64,000 nt of DNA from Limnobacter sp. SAORIC-580 (lineage in GTDB: Bacteria > Pseudomonadota > Gammaproteobacteria > Burkholderiales > Burkholderiaceae_B): assembly GCF_013004065.1 (NCBI RefSeq), contig NZ_CP053084.1, forward strand, positions 744,001 to 808,000, in the 5' to 3' direction. The position numbers were made by a program, and so were the translations under genes. This document shows, one piece after another, positions 46,628-55,495 of the stretch (its first letter is position 1; each line of letters starts with the position of its first letter). The notes under the pieces are model-generated. The model was not told the origin of the DNA. It worked only from the letters and a program-made list of their open reading frames with translations, and did not search any database.

Positions 46628-46661
46628 AACACCAGATTAACAAGCCAAAAAATCTGGTGTT
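46628..46661 (+). terminator. Hairpin terminator between porin and histidine kinase genes
   Basis: AACACCAGATT and AATCTGGTGTT form a perfect 11-base stem with a 12-base loop, beginning 18 bases after the porin stop. Only a short T run follows. Confidence 0.7.
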
Positions 46662-46716
46662 TATCGCTGATAATCCCTAGCATCTGGAAATTGATTTGAT
46701 GCACAAGGGTAAGTTG

Positions 46717-48330
46717 ATGTTTAAGACCCGTATTCTGCTGGCCTTTGTGGCTTTGGCGCTGGTGGCGGTTGCTCAAGGGGTAATCGGCTATCTTGCCATG
46801 GCCACAGCCAGTCAGAATGTTCAAAAAGGCCGAGTTGCTAACGAGTTGTTGGTGGGTTATATGGACCTGCTTTCCAACAAACAGCTGTTAAGAACCCAAC
46901 TGACCAACGAGATGACTGGGCTGGAATCTGATCCCCAGCAAAGTCAGGTCTACTACTACAACATGATTCGCGCGCTCGATACGCTGGACCGTCTTGCCGA
47001 AACGTCAAAAGGTTTGACTCTAGGTGATGAGGCGCTTTTGCCTGAACATGACGAGCGCAGCCAAAGTTTGATTATTCTTCGCAAGGGCGTAGACCAGTTG
47101 GGTTCGGTGATGACTGCATCCGAATGGAAATTCGAGGCAGTTACCCCACAACAGAAGCGCCAGAAACTGGATCAAATCTTTGATGTATCTGATGGGCAGG
47201 ATTTGAGGGTGGCACTGACCCAAAGCATTGCGCGTGAACGTTTGATTACGGCGCGTGACCGGGCCGCAGCAGACGTGTCACTGAACTTTATGACCAATGT
47301 GGTTGTTATTGCAACAATTGGTCTAGCCCTGTTCATGGTGCTGCTTGGGTTTTATTTCGTGAGGTCTTTGAGTAAACCAGTAGAGCGTTTGATCAAGGGC
47401 GCTGAAGCCTTGCAGGCGGGTAATTTAAGTTATCGCATACCCGCCTTTGGACGCGATGAGTTCTCGCAAGTGGGCCGCAGCATGAATGACATGGCTCGAG
47501 AAATTGCACGTTTACGCGCCAACGATCAACAGGCGCGGGAGCAACTTGAGATTCAGGTGAGCGAGCGAACCAACGATTTGCAGGAGGCCTTGCACCGATT
47601 GGAAAAAATTGAGCTTCGCCGCCGGCAGATGTTTGCAGACATTAGCCACGAGTTAAAAACGCCCACCACTGCAATTCGCGGTGAGGCCGAAATCAGTTTG
47701 CGCCATGGCGGAAATAGCAATGCCGAGTGTAAGGAAACTCTCGAGCGGATTGTTCAATACGCCCAGCAGCTCAATTACATTGTGGACGACATGCTGACCT
47801 TGGCGCGAAGCGATATTGATGCGCTTGTACTGGACCGAAGGGCAGTGGATGTTTCAACTTTGTGCCACGAATCAATTGCTTACTTCCGACCACAGATCAG
47901 CCAAAAGGGCTGTGTTGTGGAAGCGCAAATTCAGAGTGATAGCTTGGTTCTGGGTGATGCGCAGCGTTTGAAGCAGGTGTTAAATATTGTTTTGGACAAT
48001 GCGATTCAATACAGCGGCGCCAAGGCGGTTATACGGATCAGTACCGCATCAGTGGAGGACGCTGAGAACATGCGCCGATGTGAGGTAACGATTGAAGACA
48101 ATGGCCCGGGTATTCCTGAGAATGAGTTGAGTCGAGTATTTGAGCGCCACTACCGTGGCACCATGGCGAAGCTGATCAGGCCCGACGGCAGCGGTTTGGG
48201 CCTGCCACTTGCTGCGGCGATTGTGCGGGCACACCATGGCACAATCGAAATTATCAGCGAAGAAAACAAGGGGTGCCGTGTCACGATTAATTTACCGGCA
48301 TTCGATTCAGTGATTGAGGACGCAGTATGA
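46717..48330 (+). CDS. Membrane sensor histidine kinase
   Basis: About 537 residues. Start 46717 has AAGGG 7 bases upstream; an ATG at 46699 is an alternative. Layout: TM1 (about 8-28), a helical periplasmic domain (about 30-190, resembling four-helix sensors), TM2 (about 192-215), HAMP (about 216-270), a coiled coil, HisKA with His311 in ADISHELKTPTTA, and HATPase with DNGPGIPE and GSGLGLPLA. It overlaps the response regulator by 4 bases. The signal is unknown; flanking porin, SnoaL-like, DUF3034 and haemoglobin genes are likely targets. Confidence 0.9.
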   Translation: MFKTRILLAFVALALVAVAQGVIGYLAMATASQNVQKGRVANELLVGYMDLLSNKQLLRTQLTNEMTGLESDPQQSQVYYYNMIRALDTLDRLAETSKGLTLGDEALLPEHDERSQSLIILRKGVDQLGSVMTASEWKFEAVTPQQKRQKLDQIFDVSDGQDLRVALTQSIARERLITARDRAAADVSLNFMTNVVVIATIGLALFMVLLGFYFVRSLSKPVERLIKGAEALQAGNLSYRIPAFGRDEFSQVGRSMNDMAREIARLRANDQQAREQLEIQVSERTNDLQEALHRLEKIELRRRQMFADISHELKTPTTAIRGEAEISLRHGGNSNAECKETLERIVQYAQQLNYIVDDMLTLARSDIDALVLDRRAVDVSTLCHESIAYFRPQISQKGCVVEAQIQSDSLVLGDAQRLKQVLNIVLDNAIQYSGAKAVIRISTASVEDAENMRRCEVTIEDNGPGIPENELSRVFERHYRGTMAKLIRPDGSGLGLPLAAAIVRAHHGTIEIISEENKGCRVTINLPAFDSVIEDAV

Positions 48331-49049
48331 AAGTGTTGATTGTTGAAGACGATGCACGTGTGTCTAGTTTTTTGGAGCGTGGACTGAAAGCGGAGGGTTA
48401 TCGACCCCAAGTGGCCCACAATGCCAGCACTGGAGTTTTATTGGCAAAGGCACTGCAAAAAGACGTACGTGAGAATTTTGAAAGCGCTGTAGTGATTCTC
48501 GATGTGATGTTACCCGACGGTTCCGGGCTTGATGTATGTCAAACCTTGAGGGCTGAGGGTTTCTCGTTGCCTGTGCTAATGCTAACCGCACTGAATTCAG
48601 TCGAAGACCGGGTGGCAGGCCTGCGCATGGGTGCTGACGACTATCTCGGCAAGCCGTTCGCATTTGATGAAATTCTCGCACGCTTGGAGGCCCTGGGTCG
48701 CCGGGTGGGAAACACTGCACCTAAACAGGCCCGAAAAAATTTAGAAGTAGCTGACCTGAAACTTGATCTAGAGAAGATGCGTTTGTCGCGTGCGGGTCGT
48801 GAAATTCAGTTGACTGCGAAAGAGCTTGCTTTGGTCGAGTTGCTGATGAGTGCGCCAGGCCGGCTGTTCAGCCGAGAGCGGATTCTTTCAAACGTGTGGG
48901 GTGTGAATGAAGATCCACTGACCAATGTGGTGGATGTGTACATTCGACGCTTGCGCGCCAAGATTGATCTTGAGGGTTTGCCACCCCTGATACATACCCA
49001 GCGTGGGCTTGGTTATCGCCTGGAATCGCTAAAGACCAGCGATTCGTAA
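48327..49049 (+). CDS. OmpR-family response regulator
   Basis: A 240-residue regulator. The receiver domain has acidic pocket VEDDA, phospho-acceptor Asp59 in VILDVMLPDG and Lys in YLGKPFAFDE; the winged-helix domain (about 140-235) ends HTQRGLGYRLE. A few extra residues sit between the third helix and the phosphorylation strand (ALQKDVRENFES). Translationally coupled to the kinase. Repeats of TTCAT 11 bases apart upstream of nearby genes are plausible binding sites. Confidence 0.92.
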   Translation: MKVLIVEDDARVSSFLERGLKAEGYRPQVAHNASTGVLLAKALQKDVRENFESAVVILDVMLPDGSGLDVCQTLRAEGFSLPVLMLTALNSVEDRVAGLRMGADDYLGKPFAFDEILARLEALGRRVGNTAPKQARKNLEVADLKLDLEKMRLSRAGREIQLTAKELALVELLMSAPGRLFSRERILSNVWGVNEDPLTNVVDVYIRRLRAKIDLEGLPPLIHTQRGLGYRLESLKTSDS

Positions 49050-49054
49050 TGGTG

Positions 49055-49070
49055 TTCATCTGGCGTTAAT
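49055..49070 (+). promoter_or_regulatory. Degenerate TTCAT-N6-TTAAT repeat upstream of the SnoaL-like gene
   Basis: TTCAT at 49055 and TTAAT at 49066, 11 bases apart, about 117 bases before the gene at 49187. Further single TTCAT copies lie at 49087 and 49136. Weaker than the repeats at 44768 and 45396. Confidence 0.35.
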
Positions 49071-49186
49071 TTTTGGTGCCAGTTTGATTCATCGGGCAAC
49101 GGAGTTCCAGTTCATCTGACTCTTTCAGAATGGTGTTCATGAAAAGCAATGTTTGTTTTTCGAACCTCAATTTGAAGGAGCATATG

Positions 49187-49750
49187 ATGAAAAATTCCAG
49201 TTTAGTTCGTACCACCTTGATATCTGCCGGCTTGTTATTCAGCGGTGCCGCTTTCGCAAATACAGCTGTGGTGAGCAGTAACATTACGGAGGCAGAGGTA
49301 CTGAAAGCTCAGAAGGTATGGGGCGAGGCTGTTGTACAAATTTCCAAAGACTTTGAGGCAGGTGGCTTGGACAAGGCCAAGAAAACTGCCCAAGCCGCAC
49401 TGGATGCCGCCTACGCTTATGACATGGGCCCCGTGTTGTTCAAGCCCACATTGGCGGCAATTCCACAGAACATCCGTAGCACTGAAGAAGGGGCATTGGC
49501 CTATTTTGTAGGCGGTAACAAAAAATTCCCCAATGATTCTGGCTTTGCATTGAAGGGCTGGAGAAGTGTTGAATCCAAAAATTCTGTCATTCACTTGAAT
49601 GGCAACACGGCCTTGACCATGGGCAATGTCAGCTTCACTGACAAGAATGGCAAGGTGACCACAGTCGACAAAACCTGGGGCTATGTGAAAGACAGCGCTG
49701 GCAACTTGAAAATTGTGCTGCATCACTCTTCCTTGCCATACACCAACTAA
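49187..49750 (+). CDS. Exported SnoaL-like (NTF2-fold) protein
   Basis: A 187-residue protein. The second of two adjacent ATGs (49187) is 6 bases from AAGGAG. Signal peptide KNSSLVRTTLISAGLLFSGA, cleaved about AFA-NTA. The mature part begins with a helix (EAEVLKAQKVWGEAVVQISK) and a domain ending WGYVKDSAGNLKIVLHHSSL, a pattern of NTF2-like proteins sometimes mislabelled phosphoribosyl-AMP cyclohydrolase. It probably binds a small ligand in the periplasm. A hairpin follows; DUF3034 and haemoglobin genes lie downstream. Confidence 0.7.
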   Translation: MKNSSLVRTTLISAGLLFSGAAFANTAVVSSNITEAEVLKAQKVWGEAVVQISKDFEAGGLDKAKKTAQAALDAAYAYDMGPVLFKPTLAAIPQNIRSTEEGALAYFVGGNKKFPNDSGFALKGWRSVESKNSVIHLNGNTALTMGNVSFTDKNGKVTTVDKTWGYVKDSAGNLKIVLHHSSLPYTN

Positions 49751-49760
49751 ATATTTGGGT

Positions 49761-49780
49761 GGCCGACGCCTAAGTCGGCC
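49761..49780 (+). terminator. Hairpin after the SnoaL-like gene
   Basis: GGCCGAC-N6-GTCGGCC, perfect 7-base stem, followed by ATTTCT. Possibly a partial terminator or RNA-processing stop within the 49187-51177 transcript. Confidence 0.6.
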
Positions 49781-49810
49781 ATTTCTGACGTTCTCATGGA
49801 AGCAATAGTG

Positions 49811-50728
49811 ATGAACCAACAACAATCAAAATGGATTAAAGCAGCGGTGTTGAGCACCGCAGTTTTTTGTGCCCCGGTTTGGGCAAGCACGGGCAAGCTG
49901 GTGTTGACCGGCGGTGTAAGTACCGTGGAAGGCGCGGGCGGAGGAGGTATCACGCCGTGGGCATTTATTGGCACCCAAGCCACCGAAAAGGAACTGGGTT
50001 TTGCAGCGAACCTGACTCAGGTTGAAACACAGGATTACTCGCTAACTACCTACGGTGCGACCGTGGGCTGGAACGAGCGGGTGGAGTTTTCGCTGGGTGA
50101 GCAGGTGCTTGATACGGGTATTACCGGAACAGCGCTGACCGGTGCTGGTCTGGATTTGAAACAACAAATCGTCGGTGTGAAGGTCCGCGTGTTTGGTGAT
50201 GGTGTGTTGGACAGCGACACCTGGTACCCGCAAGTGGCAGTGGGCCTGCAACACAAAACCCTTGATGCAGCAGCCTTGGAGCCAACCCTGACTTCGTTGG
50301 GTGCTGACGACAGTGGTACCGATTTTTATGTGACTGCGACCAAGTTGTTTTTGAAACAAGGCGTATTGGTGAACGGTACATTGCGCGCCACCAAGGGCAA
50401 CCAAAACGGTTTGTTGGGGTTTGGGTCCAACACCGATGACAGTTACGAGTTGATGCCGGAGATTTCGGTGGCCAAGCTGCTGAATCACAACCTCGCGATT
50501 GGTGCCGAATACCGGATGATGCCCAACAACCTGGAAGCGGCTGGCCGCAATGCAGGCCTGAACAGTGGTCTTCGCGCAGACGATTGGATGGACCTGTTTG
50601 TGGCATGGGCCCCAACCAAGAACCTTTCCTTGACCGCAGCCTATGTGGACCTGGGTCGAATTGTGCCCGCCACCACTGATGGCCGCAGTCAAACCGGCTT
50701 TTACCTGTCCGCCCAACTAGCGTTTTGA
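49811..50728 (+). CDS. DUF3034 family outer-membrane-type protein
   Basis: A 305-residue protein. Start 49811 gives a signal peptide (IKAAVLSTAVFCAPVWA, then STGKLVL). The rest is beta-rich with the DUF3034 pattern: KLVLTGGVSTVEGAGGGGI, an alternating-strand body, and the end AAYVDLGRIVP followed by QTGFYLSAQLAF with a terminal Phe as in beta-barrels. Function unknown; it may form an outer-membrane channel. It overlaps the window of the haemoglobin ribosome site, so the two are coupled. Confidence 0.8.
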   Translation: MNQQQSKWIKAAVLSTAVFCAPVWASTGKLVLTGGVSTVEGAGGGGITPWAFIGTQATEKELGFAANLTQVETQDYSLTTYGATVGWNERVEFSLGEQVLDTGITGTALTGAGLDLKQQIVGVKVRVFGDGVLDSDTWYPQVAVGLQHKTLDAAALEPTLTSLGADDSGTDFYVTATKLFLKQGVLVNGTLRATKGNQNGLLGFGSNTDDSYELMPEISVAKLLNHNLAIGAEYRMMPNNLEAAGRNAGLNSGLRADDWMDLFVAWAPTKNLSLTAAYVDLGRIVPATTDGRSQTGFYLSAQLAF

Positions 50729-50739
50729 AGGAGTACGTA

Positions 50740-51177
50740 ATGATGAAATCAATTCGATCTTTTGCAGCAGCAATTGCCTTCGCAATGTGCTTGCCCATGG
50801 TTGCTCAGGCCAGTTCCGAGAAATCACTTTACGAACAACTGGGTGGCAAGGAAAGCATACGCTTGATGATGGACGACTTTGTGGTTCGCCTGAAAGCCGA
50901 TCCGCGAATAGGTGATCAATTTGCCGCTACTGACGCAGAACGACTGGCCTCCCAGTTGACAGACCAAGTGTGCGAGGCCACGGGCGGGCCATGCAAGTAT
51001 GTGGGTCTGGACATGAAGTCGGCCCATGCTGGAATGACCATCACCAAAGCCCACTTCAATGCGCTGGTGGAGGTATTGCAAACAAGCATGAACCAATACA
51101 AGGTGCCTTTCGATGTGCAGCTCGAAGTACTTAGTATGTTGGCACCCATGCACAGAGATGTGATTACGGTGCGTTAA
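50740..51177 (+). CDS. Exported group I truncated haemoglobin
   Basis: A 145-residue protein. GAAGGAG lies 6 bases before ATG 50740. An N-terminal signal peptide (IRSFAAAIAFAMCLPMVAQA) precedes a truncated globin fold: SLYEQLGGKESIRLMMDDFV at the start, TDQVCEATGGPCKYVGLDMKSAHAGM with the GG and proximal-side HAGM, and the closing helix. The likely proximal His is in KSAHAGM. Truncated globins bind O2 or NO; export to the periplasm is unusual and suggests electron transfer or NO handling. Last gene of the run. Confidence 0.82.
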   Translation: MMKSIRSFAAAIAFAMCLPMVAQASSEKSLYEQLGGKESIRLMMDDFVVRLKADPRIGDQFAATDAERLASQLTDQVCEATGGPCKYVGLDMKSAHAGMTITKAHFNALVEVLQTSMNQYKVPFDVQLEVLSMLAPMHRDVITVR

Positions 51178-51205
51178 TTCCACCTTAAATGTTTGGGGCA
51201 GTTCT

Positions 51206-51241
51206 AACAGGGTTGATCAGGTTTTCCGATTCAACCCTGTT
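51206..51241. terminator. Bidirectional-looking terminator between haemoglobin and MocR genes
   Basis: AACAGGGTTGA (51206-51216) and TCAACCCTGTT (51231-51241) form a perfect 11-base stem with a 14-base loop, filling the gap between two convergent genes. Confidence 0.75.
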
Positions 51242-51242
51242 G

Positions 51243-52628
51243 TTACATTGAAGAATTTGACATGAGCGTGTCAGCAACAATTCGCAAGGTGTGCTCCAAG
51301 CGCTCGTCATTTAGATTGCCACCCAGGGAAAGTCTCACAGCGTTGGGTGTTGCACCTTCCAGGCAGAACATGTCTGCGCTGGCAATGGCGATGCCTCGAT
51401 TGAGCAGTCGCCCACAGAATGCGGACTGACTCCAGGCTGATGGAAGATTCAACCAGAGGTGAAACGCTTCCGGGTTTGTTTCGATTTTGAAATCTCCCAG
51501 TATTCGCCTGGCGATCAGTTGCCTTCGCTGGCTCATCAGTCGAATATTGTCCAGACACATTTGTGCTGTGCCATCGAGAATCCATTGTGTAGCAAGTGCT
51601 GAGCACATTGGGCTGGCCATGATTTGCGTGGCGCGCAGTGAGGAGGCAATGCGTTTGGATTCGAGTTCGGTTGGGCACACCAGAAATGCAATCCGAAGGC
51701 CCGCACTGCAGGTTTTGGACAATCCGTTGACGTAGTACGTCAGTTCTGGCGCAAGGCTGGCCAAGGATGTCGGCGGGTTGTGCATCAATTTGCTGTAAGG
51801 GTCATCTTCAATAATCTTGAGGCCAAAATATCGGGCCACTTCTACAATTTCACGCCTGCGTGTTTCGCTGATGGTGCGGGTGGTCGGATTCTGGATGGTC
51901 GGGTTCAGGTACAGCGCCCGAACTTTGTTGATTCTGCAGTGTGCCTCAAGAGCATCTGGAAGAATACCTTGGGCGTCGCCGGGGATGCCCAGTGTGCGTA
52001 TGCCCAGCAAGCCCGCCATTGCTTTTACGCCAGGGTAGGTGATGGCTTCTGCACACAGTGTATTGCCCGCACCGACCAAGCCATTCATCAGGCCAGCCAG
52101 TGTGGCCTGAATGCCTGGTGTCACCAGAACCGTGCGCCCCTTGTGATGTGGGCTGACACCGTTTAACCAGACAGCAGCAGCCTGTTGATCGTCTTCAGTT
52201 CCCCCGAAATCCTGATACCGGGTTAGCCGGTGAAAGTTTCCTTGCTCTGTCACATGCCGTGCACCGTGGCGCATGCGCGCAAGTAATTCGGGCTCTTGTG
52301 GTTCAGGAGCCATGTTCATGGTCATCTCGATCAGCGTGGGTTCTGCTTCAAGCTGGTTTGAGTTTCTTATCCGGACGTAGCTGCCTACGCCTGCCTTGGA
52401 CGTGATCAGGCCGCGGTGCTGCGCTTCCTGATAGGCACGTGCAACCGTGGTGTAGTCCAGATTCAAGCCTTTGGCCAGTTCACGAATGGGTGGAAGCCGG
52501 TCGTCAAGCTGCAGCACGCCCCGTTGTATTTCGAGTTCAATTGCTTCGGCAATAGCCAAATAGGCAGGCTTGTCGCAACTGGAAAGCACCTTGTTCCAGT
52601 CTTCCAAAAGAGTTGATCTGCTTCGCAT
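51243..52628 (-). CDS. MocR-type regulator (GntR DNA-binding domain plus aminotransferase-like domain)
   Basis: A 461-residue regulator: N-terminal GntR winged helix (about 20-90, LPPIRELAKGLNLDYTTVAR, then AYQEAQHRGLI), then a fold-type I aminotransferase domain with the PLP-lysine region YYVNGLSKTCSAGLRIAFLV. It is divergent from the Nit1C cluster across 281 bases and is the likely regulator. PLP or an amino-compound effector would be expected. Start 52628 is preferred over an upstream GTG at 52634. Confidence 0.88.
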   Translation of the reverse strand: MRSRSTLLEDWNKVLSSCDKPAYLAIAEAIELEIQRGVLQLDDRLPPIRELAKGLNLDYTTVARAYQEAQHRGLITSKAGVGSYVRIRNSNQLEAEPTLIEMTMNMAPEPQEPELLARMRHGARHVTEQGNFHRLTRYQDFGGTEDDQQAAAVWLNGVSPHHKGRTVLVTPGIQATLAGLMNGLVGAGNTLCAEAITYPGVKAMAGLLGIRTLGIPGDAQGILPDALEAHCRINKVRALYLNPTIQNPTTRTISETRRREIVEVARYFGLKIIEDDPYSKLMHNPPTSLASLAPELTYYVNGLSKTCSAGLRIAFLVCPTELESKRIASSLRATQIMASPMCSALATQWILDGTAQMCLDNIRLMSQRRQLIARRILGDFKIETNPEAFHLWLNLPSAWSQSAFCGRLLNRGIAIASADMFCLEGATPNAVRLSLGGNLNDERLEHTLRIVADTLMSNSSM

Positions 52629-52909
52629 GTTCACTCGCTGTGCCTGTCGGTTTCAAATGGGTGCAAGCAACTTGCGCGCCCGGTGCATTGCACTTTTCAG
52701 GTGCGATGTTTTTGACTTGTGTGGTGATGTCAGCTCTCAGGTTTGAGAATGGAACTGGCTGGAGAGTCGCATGAAATGGATTTGATTGCACATTGATTGG
52801 ATTTGGAGAGCTTGAATTGGTACAGGCATTGCGACTCTGTGAGCGTGCGCCGGCACAGTGCAATTCACTTTCACGGTGCCCATTTGTTGATGACTCTGGA
52901 GATCATGAA
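52629..52909. promoter_or_regulatory. Divergent intergenic region between MocR gene and Nit1C cluster
   Basis: 281 bases holding the start-side control for both units. No perfect inverted repeat or textbook promoter was picked out by eye. The frame extending the MSMEG_0572-like gene upstream to 52793 is open, but that extension lacks the family N-terminus. Confidence 0.4.
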
Positions 52910-53392
52910 ATGCCTAAAGTAAATCACCCCGCTCATGTTGATGGCGATTATTTTGTCGATTATGAAGAAAAAGTATTTGAGGATGTGAAGGCCGAGCCAG
53001 GTCAAAAAGCGCTGGTGACTTTTCACACAGTGGCGTTTGAAGGTTCGATTGGTTTTGTGAATCTGTTGCAGGCTACACGATTGCAGCGCAAAGGCTTCGA
53101 GACCTCGGTGCTGCTGTATGGCCCCGGCGTTACTTTGGGTGTGCAGCGTGGATTCCCCACCTTGGGCAATGAGGCGTTTCCTGGTCATTTGAATTTCAAC
53201 AATCAAATCAAGAAATTCATGGGTGAAGGCGGCAAAGTGTACGCGTGCCGTTTTGCGTTGCAGGCGCTGTATGGCCATGGAGAGCCTTCCCTGATTGAGG
53301 GAATTCGACCCATCAACCCCCTGGATGTGATGGACCTGGTGCTGATTCACAAACGTGACAGTGCCGTGATTATTGACACCTGGACGTTGTAA
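52910..53392 (+). CDS. MSMEG_0572 family protein (Nit1C cluster)
   Basis: A 160-residue protein with the family N-terminus [20 protein letters not shown]. The start at 52910 has GGAG 8 bases upstream. Body: [56 protein letters not shown], and a C-terminal stretch ending [12 protein letters not shown] DsrE/rhodanese-like Rossmann shape is suggested by the pattern, not proven. It is the first gene of the cluster; its relatives are called nitrogen-starvation-response proteins. Biochemical role unknown. Confidence 0.85.
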   Translation: MPKVNHPAHVDGDYFVDYEEKVFEDVKAEPGQKALVTFHTVAFEGSIGFVNLLQATRLQRKGFETSVLLYGPGVTLGVQRGFPTLGNEAFPGHLNFNNQIKKFMGEGGKVYACRFALQALYGHGEPSLIEGIRPINPLDVMDLVLIHKRDSAVIIDTWTL

Positions 53393-53454
53393 ACGCGCAG
53401 TGGGGTCGCCCACCGGCGCCCCACTTGATGGCAGTTGAAGTGGAGTATACGTGC

Positions 53455-54411
53455 ATGACCCAGCCCAGAATAATTCGCGCAGCAGCGGCGCAGATCGCAC
53501 CTGATCTTCAGGACCCTGCCCAAACCATCCAACGGGTTTGTCAAACCATGGAGGAGGCTGCAGCCAAAGGCGTACAAATTATCGTGTTCCCGGAAACCTT
53601 TGTGCCTTACTACCCCTACTTTTCTTTTGTGTCGCCGCCTGTTCAGCAAGGCAAGGATCATCTGCGGCTTTACGAGTATGCGGTGACGGTGCCCGGTGCA
53701 GAGACTGAGGCGATATCGGCTTTGGCTGCCCAGTACAACATGGTGGTTGTTTTGGGTGTGAATGAGCGGGACCATGGCTCGCTGTACAACGCGCAAATTA
53801 TTTTCGACGGCAATGGCGAAATACGCTTGAAGCGCCGAAAAATTACACCGACCTACCACGAGCGAATGGTGTGGGGGCAGGGCGATGCATCGGGTTTGAA
53901 AGTGGTGAAGACGAGTGCAGGGCGTGTGGGTGCGCTGGCCTGTTGGGAGCACTACAACCCTTTGGCCAGGTATTGTTTGATGGCCCAGCACGAGGAAATT
54001 CACTGCGCCCAGTTTCCTGGTTCTTTGGTGGGGCAGGTATTCGCCGATCAAATGGAGGTGACGATTCGCCACCACGCGCTGGAGTCGGGCTGCTTTGTGA
54101 TCAACAGCACTGCCTGGCTTTCCGAAGAACAGGTTCAAAGTATTTCGCAAGACAGCACTTTGCAAAAAGGCCTGCGTGGTGGTTGTTTCACTGCGATTGT
54201 CAGCCCTGAAGGCAAGTTGCTGGGCGAGCCTCTAACCGAGGGTGAAGGATTGGTGGTGGCTGATCTTGACATGGCACTGATCACGAAGCGCAAACGGATG
54301 ATGGATTCGGTTGGTCACTATGCGCGGCCCGAGTTGTTGAGCTTGTTGGTCAGGGATGAGGCTTCAAGTCCCATGAGAAGAATTTCGGGAGTGCAGCATG
54401 CTGAGTACTGA
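53455..54411 (+). CDS. Nit1-type nitrilase (Nit1C cluster)
   Basis: A 318-residue carbon-nitrogen hydrolase. The catalytic triad is visible: Glu47 in [13 protein letters not shown], Lys129 in [20 protein letters not shown], and Cys163 in [19 protein letters not shown] 53455 lies 9 bases after TGGAG. It hydrolyses a nitrile to an acid plus ammonia. A homologue in such a cluster (NitC of Pseudomonas fluorescens NCIMB 11764) is needed for growth on cyanide; the physiological substrate here is unknown. It overlaps the next gene by 14 bases. Confidence 0.93.
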   Translation: MTQPRIIRAAAAQIAPDLQDPAQTIQRVCQTMEEAAAKGVQIIVFPETFVPYYPYFSFVSPPVQQGKDHLRLYEYAVTVPGAETEAISALAAQYNMVVVLGVNERDHGSLYNAQIIFDGNGEIRLKRRKITPTYHERMVWGQGDASGLKVVKTSAGRVGALACWEHYNPLARYCLMAQHEEIHCAQFPGSLVGQVFADQMEVTIRHHALESGCFVINSTAWLSEEQVQSISQDSTLQKGLRGGCFTAIVSPEGKLLGEPLTEGEGLVVADLDMALITKRKRMMDSVGHYARPELLSLLVRDEASSPMRRISGVQHAEY

Positions 54412-55474
54412 TCTTCAAACCTATGGCTTGAGGCTAGAAGACTCGTCTGCGGGGGTTCAAAGCCGGCGTGGTGGTGCTGGCCCTTCCGATCACAAAGCGG
54501 TTGTGGTGGATGGGCAAACCGTGATGATTCCTGTTCATACGCATACGGCATGGGACTCTCCTTTCATGGCCAGCAAGCCCGATGCCAACGGGAAAAGCGA
54601 GCTTCGCAAAAACGGAATTCCAATTGCTGTGATTGATTTTCCAAAGCAACCGAAGTTCTATGGCCTGAAAACCGCAGAGGGCATTCCTTACGAGCAAATT
54701 GCCACACTGCACAGCAGCGATGTGTTGGCCACCACCGTGCTGCAAACCTGCATTCGCTACCAAAGCAGAAATAAAACATGCAAGTTTTGCTCGATTGGCC
54801 AGTCTTTGGCGGCAGGCCGAACCATTGAGCGAAAAACACCACAGCAACTGGCTGAAGTGGCGAAGGCTGCTGTCGAGTTGGACGGTGTGAAGCAAATGGT
54901 AATGACCACTGGCACACCAGCTACGCCTGACCGGGGCGCAGCAATCATGGTTGAAAGTGTATTGGCGGTGAAAGCTGCGGTGGATTTGCCGATTCAAGTA
55001 CAAATTGAACCACCAGATCGCTTTGAATGGTTTGACGAATTGAAGCGAAGCGGTGCCGACACTTTGGGCATGCACCTGGAAGTGATTTCAGATGCAGCGC
55101 GGCAAGCAATGATGCCAGGCAAGGCCACAGTGCCGGTGAGTTACTACATGCAGGCATTTGATGCGGCGGTGAAGGTGTTTGGTCGCGGGCAGGTGAGCAC
55201 TTACATTATTGTTGGGCTGGGCGATTCACAGGTTGAAATTATCGACATGTGTCGCGAACTGATATTGCGCGGGGTTTATCCCTTTGTGGTTCCGTTTGTG
55301 CCAATTGGTGGCACTCCTTTGGAAAGCCACCCGGTTCCGAGTTCCCAATTCATGCGGGAGGTGCTTCAACCCGTTGGCCAGATGTTGCGGGAAGCCGACC
55401 TGTTGTCCAAAGACATGAAAGCCGGCTGCGGAAAATGTGGTGCGTGTTCAACACTGAAAACTTTTGAAGTCTGA
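54398..55474 (+). CDS. MSMEG_0568 family radical SAM protein (Nit1C cluster)
   Basis: A 358-residue radical SAM enzyme. The cluster Cys are Cys118, Cys128 and Cys131 in [18 protein letters not shown], a C-x9-C-x2-C spacing unlike the canonical C-x3-C-x2-C but a hallmark of this family. A second Cys group at the C-terminus (GCGKCGACS) may bind another Fe-S centre. [12 protein letters not shown] and VQIEPP fit the SAM barrel. The product is unknown. It starts inside the nitrilase gene end. Confidence 0.88.
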   Translation: MLSTDLQTYGLRLEDSSAGVQSRRGGAGPSDHKAVVVDGQTVMIPVHTHTAWDSPFMASKPDANGKSELRKNGIPIAVIDFPKQPKFYGLKTAEGIPYEQIATLHSSDVLATTVLQTCIRYQSRNKTCKFCSIGQSLAAGRTIERKTPQQLAEVAKAAVELDGVKQMVMTTGTPATPDRGAAIMVESVLAVKAAVDLPIQVQIEPPDRFEWFDELKRSGADTLGMHLEVISDAARQAMMPGKATVPVSYYMQAFDAAVKVFGRGQVSTYIIVGLGDSQVEIIDMCRELILRGVYPFVVPFVPIGGTPLESHPVPSSQFMREVLQPVGQMLREADLLSKDMKAGCGKCGACSTLKTFEV

Positions 55475-55495
55475 GCCTGTGAGTGAGGTGCTGCC

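Noticed and set aside
52793..52909. Longer N-terminus for the MSMEG_0572-like gene
   Set aside because: The family begins [14 protein letters not shown], matching the ATG at 52910 with its own ribosome site.
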